Under the pieces are notes generated by a model. It saw nothing but the letters and a program-made list of their open reading frames with translations. It made no database searches and was not told the DNA's origin. This document shows positions 5,533-9,019 of a DNA stretch of 9,019 bases, one piece after another. This DNA comes from Tannerella sp. (lineage in GTDB: Bacteria > Bacteroidota > Bacteroidia > Bacteroidales > Tannerellaceae): positions 1 to 9,019 of the forward strand of contig JAISYY010000035.1 in assembly GCA_031269635.1 (NCBI GenBank), read 5' to 3'. The translations under genes and the position numbers were made by a program. Position 1 is the first letter of the stretch; every line of letters begins with the position of its first letter.

Positions 5533-7578
5533 ATGTTTTTAAACAAAGCAATGTGCATAAGTGTAATGCTTATGCTGTTTACGGTTTCTTTTGCACAAAC
5601 CCGGCCGGACACCCTGCGTGCCCTGGACGAAGTCATCGTTACGGCCCGACGGTATAAGGAAATCATCCCAGCCCAGAGGTTTGCCGGAGAAAAACTGGAA
5701 GCGTTGAGCAGCTTCTCCGTTGCTGACGCCATCCGGTATTTTTCGGGTGTGCAAATCAAGGACTACGGCGGCATCGGAGGACTGAAAACCATTGATGTGC
5801 GCAGTATGGGGACAAATCACCTGGGCGTTTTCTACGACGGCATCCAGCTCGGCAATGCACAGAACGGCCAAATCGACCTGGGTAAGTTTTCGTTAGACAA
5901 TATCGAGGAGATTTCGCTTTACAACGGACAGAAAAGCGAGATATTCCAGTCCGCCAAAGATTTCGGGGCGGCAGGGACAGTCTACCTGCGCACCCGCCAC
6001 CCGCGTTTCCACGACGGGAAACGCACGAACACGGTCTACCGTTTCCGCACCGGCTCGTTCGGCCTCGCCAACCCCTCCGTTTTGTGGGAGCAAAAAATCA
6101 ACCATACCGTATCGTCGTCCGTAAATGCCGAATACATCTATGCATCGGGGAAATACCCGTTCCGCTACCGGAAAGCGCTGCCCGGCGGCACGGTGGCGTG
6201 GGATACGACCGCCGTCCGGCAAAACGGCGACATCCATTCCCTGCGGCTCGAAGGCGGCCTGAACGGTTACACGCAAAACGGCGGCGACTGGCGCGCCAAA
6301 ACCTACTTCTACAATTCGGAAAAAGGCATCCCCGGCGCGATCGTCAACAACGTATGGAAACACTCGCAACGGCAGTGGGACAGGAATTTCTTCGCCCAGT
6401 TCTCGGCGCGGAACGTCATGCCCCTGCCCAAAAACGGCGAATTGCTGATAAACATAAAATACGCCAACGACCGGATGCGCTACCTCAACCCCGATACCAC
6501 GCTGATGTACATCGACAACGCTTTCCGCCAGCAGGAAATCTACGCATCCATCGTCAACAAATACACCGTCCTGCCTAACTGGGACATGAACCTTTCCGTT
6601 GACTACCAGTACAACACATTGAGTTCCAACCTGCCGGACTTCGTCTTCCCCGAACGCAGTACCCTGCTTGCAGCGCTGGCCACCGCCGTCGAATGGCAGC
6701 GTTTCAAGGCGCAGGCAAGCGTTCTGGGGACATTTGTCTTTGAAAATGTCACGCGGAAAAACGCGAACAGACCGGCCGACAAAACGGAATATACGCCCGC
6801 CTTTTTCCTGTCATACCAACCCGCCGTCCCTGCCGGGATCGCCGTCCATGCGTTCTACAAACGCATTTTCCGTATGCCGACTTTCAACGACCTGTACTAT
6901 ACCGATATCGGCAACATCGCCCTGAACCCCGAATATGTAACGCAATACAACATCGGCGTCCGCTACAGCGAATCGTTCGGGAACGATCGGCCCCTCACGC
7001 TGAATTTCCGCGCCGACGCCTACTACAATGAAGTCACCGACAAAATCATCGCCGTACCCAAAGGCAACGGGCAATACCGGTGGATGATGATGAACCTGGG
7101 ATACGTGGAAATACGCGGGATAGACCTCTCCGCAAGTGCGCAACTGCACACACCCCTGCAAATCACGGCCTCCCTGAATTATACCTTCCAGCGGGCGCAA
7201 GATTTCAGCAACCCGGAAGACAACCAGCCCGAAGCCGGCACGTACGGCGGCCAGATAGCCTACATTCCCCGGCACAACGGTTCGGCGATTGCAACCGTCG
7301 CCTGGCGTTCGTGGGACTGGAATTACAGTTTCATCTACGTCGGCGAGCGCTACCACAACTCGTCGAACATCCGCGCCAACTACGAGCAGCCCTGGTACAC
7401 CCACGACATGACGCTCGGCAAATCATTCCGGATACATGCCGGCGGCAAGCAAGATTCCTCTTTCGCCGCCAAAATATCGGCCGAAATCAACAACGTATTC
7501 AATCAATACTACGATGTAGTACTGAACTACCCGATGCCGGGACGAAACTATAAACTCATCCTGAAATTAGAAATATGA
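5533..7578 (+). CDS. btuB: BtuB-like TonB-dependent cobalamin receptor
   Basis: This 681-residue outer-membrane protein starts with a Sec signal peptide (about 1-21, cleavage after VSFA). A TonB box DEVIVTA follows at 32-38, then a plug domain of about 45-150 (from SVADAIRYFSGVQIKDYGG through the GAAGTVYLRTRHP end) and a beta-barrel to the C-terminus. Sequences such as RMPTFNDLYY and NPEYVTQYNIGVRY are typical barrel segments. No N-terminal carboxypeptidase-like domain of the SusC kind is present, in line with vitamin and metal receptors. The upstream cobalamin riboswitch and the following BtuG homologue identify the substrate as B12 or related corrinoids, imported into the periplasm with TonB energy. 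The last residue is Ile (KLILKLEI) rather than the more common Phe. Its TGA stop overlaps the next ATG as ATGA. Confidence 0.93.
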   Translation: MFLNKAMCISVMLMLFTVSFAQTRPDTLRALDEVIVTARRYKEIIPAQRFAGEKLEALSSFSVADAIRYFSGVQIKDYGGIGGLKTIDVRSMGTNHLGVFYDGIQLGNAQNGQIDLGKFSLDNIEEISLYNGQKSEIFQSAKDFGAAGTVYLRTRHPRFHDGKRTNTVYRFRTGSFGLANPSVLWEQKINHTVSSSVNAEYIYASGKYPFRYRKALPGGTVAWDTTAVRQNGDIHSLRLEGGLNGYTQNGGDWRAKTYFYNSEKGIPGAIVNNVWKHSQRQWDRNFFAQFSARNVMPLPKNGELLINIKYANDRMRYLNPDTTLMYIDNAFRQQEIYASIVNKYTVLPNWDMNLSVDYQYNTLSSNLPDFVFPERSTLLAALATAVEWQRFKAQASVLGTFVFENVTRKNANRPADKTEYTPAFFLSYQPAVPAGIAVHAFYKRIFRMPTFNDLYYTDIGNIALNPEYVTQYNIGVRYSESFGNDRPLTLNFRADAYYNEVTDKIIAVPKGNGQYRWMMMNLGYVEIRGIDLSASAQLHTPLQITASLNYTFQRAQDFSNPEDNQPEAGTYGGQIAYIPRHNGSAIATVAWRSWDWNYSFIYVGERYHNSSNIRANYEQPWYTHDMTLGKSFRIHAGGKQDSSFAAKISAEINNVFNQYYDVVLNYPMPGRNYKLILKLEI

Positions 7579-9011
7579 ACTTAGAATTGAGAATTAAAAA
7601 GATGCGAAACAAACAAAACATAATCATTCCTCCGGCATCCCGCAAGGACACAATACCGGTAGAAAGAAAAACGCCCCGCACCACACATCCGTCCCGGAGA
7701 GAACGAATTGTGTCACCGGAAACCAACCTTCCGTCCCTAAGGTACGAAACGGCACATCAAAAAGAATTGCCCGTTTCCACCAACACATTGTCCCCACCGC
7801 CACACAAAAACACAACAATTCAAAGAACCATACGAATAAAACCGTCCCCCCCAAAAAAATTAACCATTAACCATTATACATTAACCATTATTATTCTGAT
7901 CGTGAGTTTCAGTCTGTCCTCCTGCCGTGAAGAAGCGGAGATACTGCCCCCCGAAGTCATCCCGGTCACGCCCGGCGGAGAAGAAGACGCCATCGCCGGC
8001 TTCTACCTCCTCAACGAGGGAAACATGGGCAGCAACAAATCCACGCTCGACTATTTCGATTTCGCCACCGGCGAATACCACCGCAATATCTACGCCGACG
8101 CCAACCCCTCCGTACCCAAGGAACTGGGCGACGTAGGTAACGACCTGGCCATCTACGGTAACAGGCTCTACGCCGTCATCAACTGCTCGAACAAGGTGGA
8201 GGTAATGGACAAATACACCGCCCGCCGGCTGGGGCAGGTTGATATCCCCAACTGCCGCTACATCCGGTTCCACGGCGCGTATGCCTACGTCACATCCTAC
8301 GCCGGCCCCGTCGAAATCAACCCCAACTACAAACAGACCGGCTATGTGGCAAAAGTAGATACGGCGACGCTGGAGGTCACGGCACGCTGCCTCGTAGGAT
8401 TCCAGCCCGACGAACTGGAGATTGTCGGCGAAAAAATCTACGTCGCCAATTCGGGCGGATACATGACGCCGAACTACGAAAGCACCGTATCCGTCATCGA
8501 CCTCGCGTCCTTCACCGAGACGAAGCGAATCGAAGTAGCCCCCAACTTGCACCGCCTCTGCGCCGACCGCCACGGTAACCTATGGGTCTCCTCGCGCGGC
8601 GACTATTACACGCAGCCTTCCCGCCTGTACCGGATCGACCTCTCGCAGGAGAAATTAGTCGATTCCCTCGACATCGCGGTCTCTAACTTCTACCTCGACG
8701 GCGATTCGCTCTACCTCTACAGCGCAGGATGGAGCTACATCTCCATGACGAACGAGGTCACCTACGGCATCGTGGATGTTGTCCGCCGCGAAATTGTTTC
8801 GCGTAACTTCATCACCGACGGCACGGATCTGCAAATCAAAATCCCCTACGGCATCCTCGTGCACCCGCAAACGAAAGACATCTACCTGACCGACGCCAAA
8901 AACTACGTCTCGCCCGGTACGCTTTACTGCTTCGGAAAAGACGGCAAACAGAAATGGAACGTCCGTACAGGAGATATTCCGGCACACTTTGTATTAATGG
9001 TTAATTTTTAA
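7575..9011 (+). CDS. btuG: BtuG-like surface cobalamin-binding lipoprotein, with anomalous N-terminal extension
   Basis: The frame from the ATG at 7575 encodes 478 residues. From about residue 140 on it is a YncE-like beta-propeller of the BtuG (DUF5074) kind. Recognisable stretches include GFYLLNEGNMGSNKSTLDYF, KELGDVGNDLAIYGNRLYAV and the NCSNKVEVMDKYT segment. BtuG is a cell-surface lipoprotein that binds B12 with very high affinity and hands it to BtuB. A lipoprotein signal (hydrophobic LTIIILIVSFS, lipobox LSSC) puts the lipidated cysteine at residue 117. The next residues, REEAE, are acidic, as in Bacteroidota surface-export signals. The mature part (117-478) has about the expected length for the family. 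The roughly 95 residues before the signal are abnormal: rich in Pro, Thr, Lys and Arg and with no domain. The true start is unclear; candidates are ATG 7575 (overlapping btuB), ATG 7602, GTG 7710, TTG 7767 and TTG 7788. Confidence 0.88.
   Translation: MNLELRIKKMRNKQNIIIPPASRKDTIPVERKTPRTTHPSRRERIVSPETNLPSLRYETAHQKELPVSTNTLSPPPHKNTTIQRTIRIKPSPPKKLTINHYTLTIIILIVSFSLSSCREEAEILPPEVIPVTPGGEEDAIAGFYLLNEGNMGSNKSTLDYFDFATGEYHRNIYADANPSVPKELGDVGNDLAIYGNRLYAVINCSNKVEVMDKYTARRLGQVDIPNCRYIRFHGAYAYVTSYAGPVEINPNYKQTGYVAKVDTATLEVTARCLVGFQPDELEIVGEKIYVANSGGYMTPNYESTVSVIDLASFTETKRIEVAPNLHRLCADRHGNLWVSSRGDYYTQPSRLYRIDLSQEKLVDSLDIAVSNFYLDGDSLYLYSAGWSYISMTNEVTYGIVDVVRREIVSRNFITDGTDLQIKIPYGILVHPQTKDIYLTDAKNYVSPGTLYCFGKDGKQKWNVRTGDIPAHFVLMVNF
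7581..7601 (+). repeat. AT-rich heptamer-period repeat at the btuB-btuG junction
   Basis: The stretch divides into TTAGAAT, TGAGAAT and TAAAAAG, a degenerate 7-bp pattern just after the btuB stop codon. It marks the left side of the AC-rich segment that precedes the BtuG signal sequence. Confidence 0.45.
7602..7859 (+). other. AC-rich, T-poor spacer-like segment in front of the BtuG signal sequence
   Basis: A hand count over 7621-7860 gives 34 T and 35 G out of 240 bases, so A plus C makes up about 71 percent. It stays open in the btuG frame, but T-poor sequence contains few stop codons by chance. The translation is rich in Pro/Thr/Arg/Lys and matches no domain I know. It ends in seven C and seven A (7846-7859). 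An imperfect palindrome CGTCCC-TAA-GGTACG lies at 7733-7747. It looks like inserted or expanded intergenic sequence rather than protein-coding sequence. Confidence 0.5.
7860..7887 (+). repeat. Heptamer tandem repeat (TTAACCA, four units)
   Basis: Four 7-bp units run head to tail: TTAACCA, TTAACCA, TTATACA, TTAACCA. They encode the start of the BtuG signal sequence (LTINHYTLT). The inverse-complement unit recurs at the other end of the gene. Confidence 0.75.
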
Positions 9012-9019
9012 TGGTTAAT
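8994..9019 (+). repeat. Heptamer tandem repeat (TTAATGG), inverted relative to 7860-7887
   Basis: The units are TTAATGG, TTAATTT, TTAATGG and a partial TTAAT at the window edge. TTAATGG is the phased reverse complement of the TTAACCA unit upstream. The repeat supplies the last BtuG residues (LMVNF) and its TAA stop. It may continue beyond the window. Confidence 0.7.

Noticed and set aside
6811..7404. 197-residue minus-strand frame opposite btuB
   Set aside because: Shadow of a strongly coding plus-strand gene with C-ending codons; Val/Gly-rich translation with no motif.
7624..7854. 76-residue minus-strand open frame opposite the AC-rich segment
   Set aside because: Cys/Trp/Phe-rich translation without a domain; it is open because the plus strand is T-poor and AC-rich. 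No promoter was seen for it.
7881..8573. 230-residue minus-strand frame opposite btuG
   Set aside because: Shadow of the propeller gene; low-complexity Val/Gly/Asp translation.

Overview
The window looks like a stretch of a Bacteroidales (Bacteroidota) chromosome. Several promoters match the Bacteroidota consensus TAnnTTTG, with TTTG about 20 bases upstream. Start codons lack clear Shine-Dalgarno sequences. The gene families (LytS/LytTR pair, PD-(D/E)XK transposase-type nuclease, BtuB/BtuG) fit that phylum. No rRNA, tRNA, CRISPR array or complete insertion sequence was seen.

Layout. (1) 1-581, minus: a Nudix hydrolase with an N-terminal helical domain, cut by the left edge. (2) 732-1682, plus: thioredoxin reductase trxB, divergent from the Nudix gene. 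(3) 1669-3442, minus: a LytS-type sensor kinase followed by its LytTR response regulator. The regulator converges on trxB and the two coding regions overlap by 14 bp. (4) 3562-4167, minus: a HicA toxin / HicB antitoxin pair with a near-perfect Bacteroidota promoter. (5) 4300-5169, plus: an Rpn/PD-(D/E)XK nuclease, divergent from hicAB. (6) 5216-9011, plus: a vitamin B12 uptake operon. It has a promoter, a cobalamin riboswitch, a hairpin that ends at the start codon, a BtuB-like TonB-dependent outer-membrane receptor, and a BtuG-like surface lipoprotein joined to it by an ATGA overlap.

How the parts work together. The B12 operon is the clearest functional unit. The riboswitch should shut off btuB-btuG expression when cobalamin is plentiful. 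When it is scarce, BtuG would capture corrinoid at the cell surface and BtuB would import it with TonB energy. The kinase/regulator pair is a self-contained two-component system with unknown signal and target. HicAB and the Rpn nuclease form a small accessory patch between core genes.

The most unusual area is the btuB-btuG junction. About 280 bp of AC-rich, T-poor sequence, bounded by 7-bp-period AT-rich repeats and ending in a C7A7 tract, sits in front of the BtuG lipoprotein signal sequence. The signal sequence therefore begins about 95 codons inside the open frame and has no nearby ATG. Inverted copies of the same heptamer repeat (TTAACCA / TTAATGG) bracket the BtuG body, and a related heptamer pair lies inside the riboswitch. 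I did not find a wholly unknown multi-gene system.
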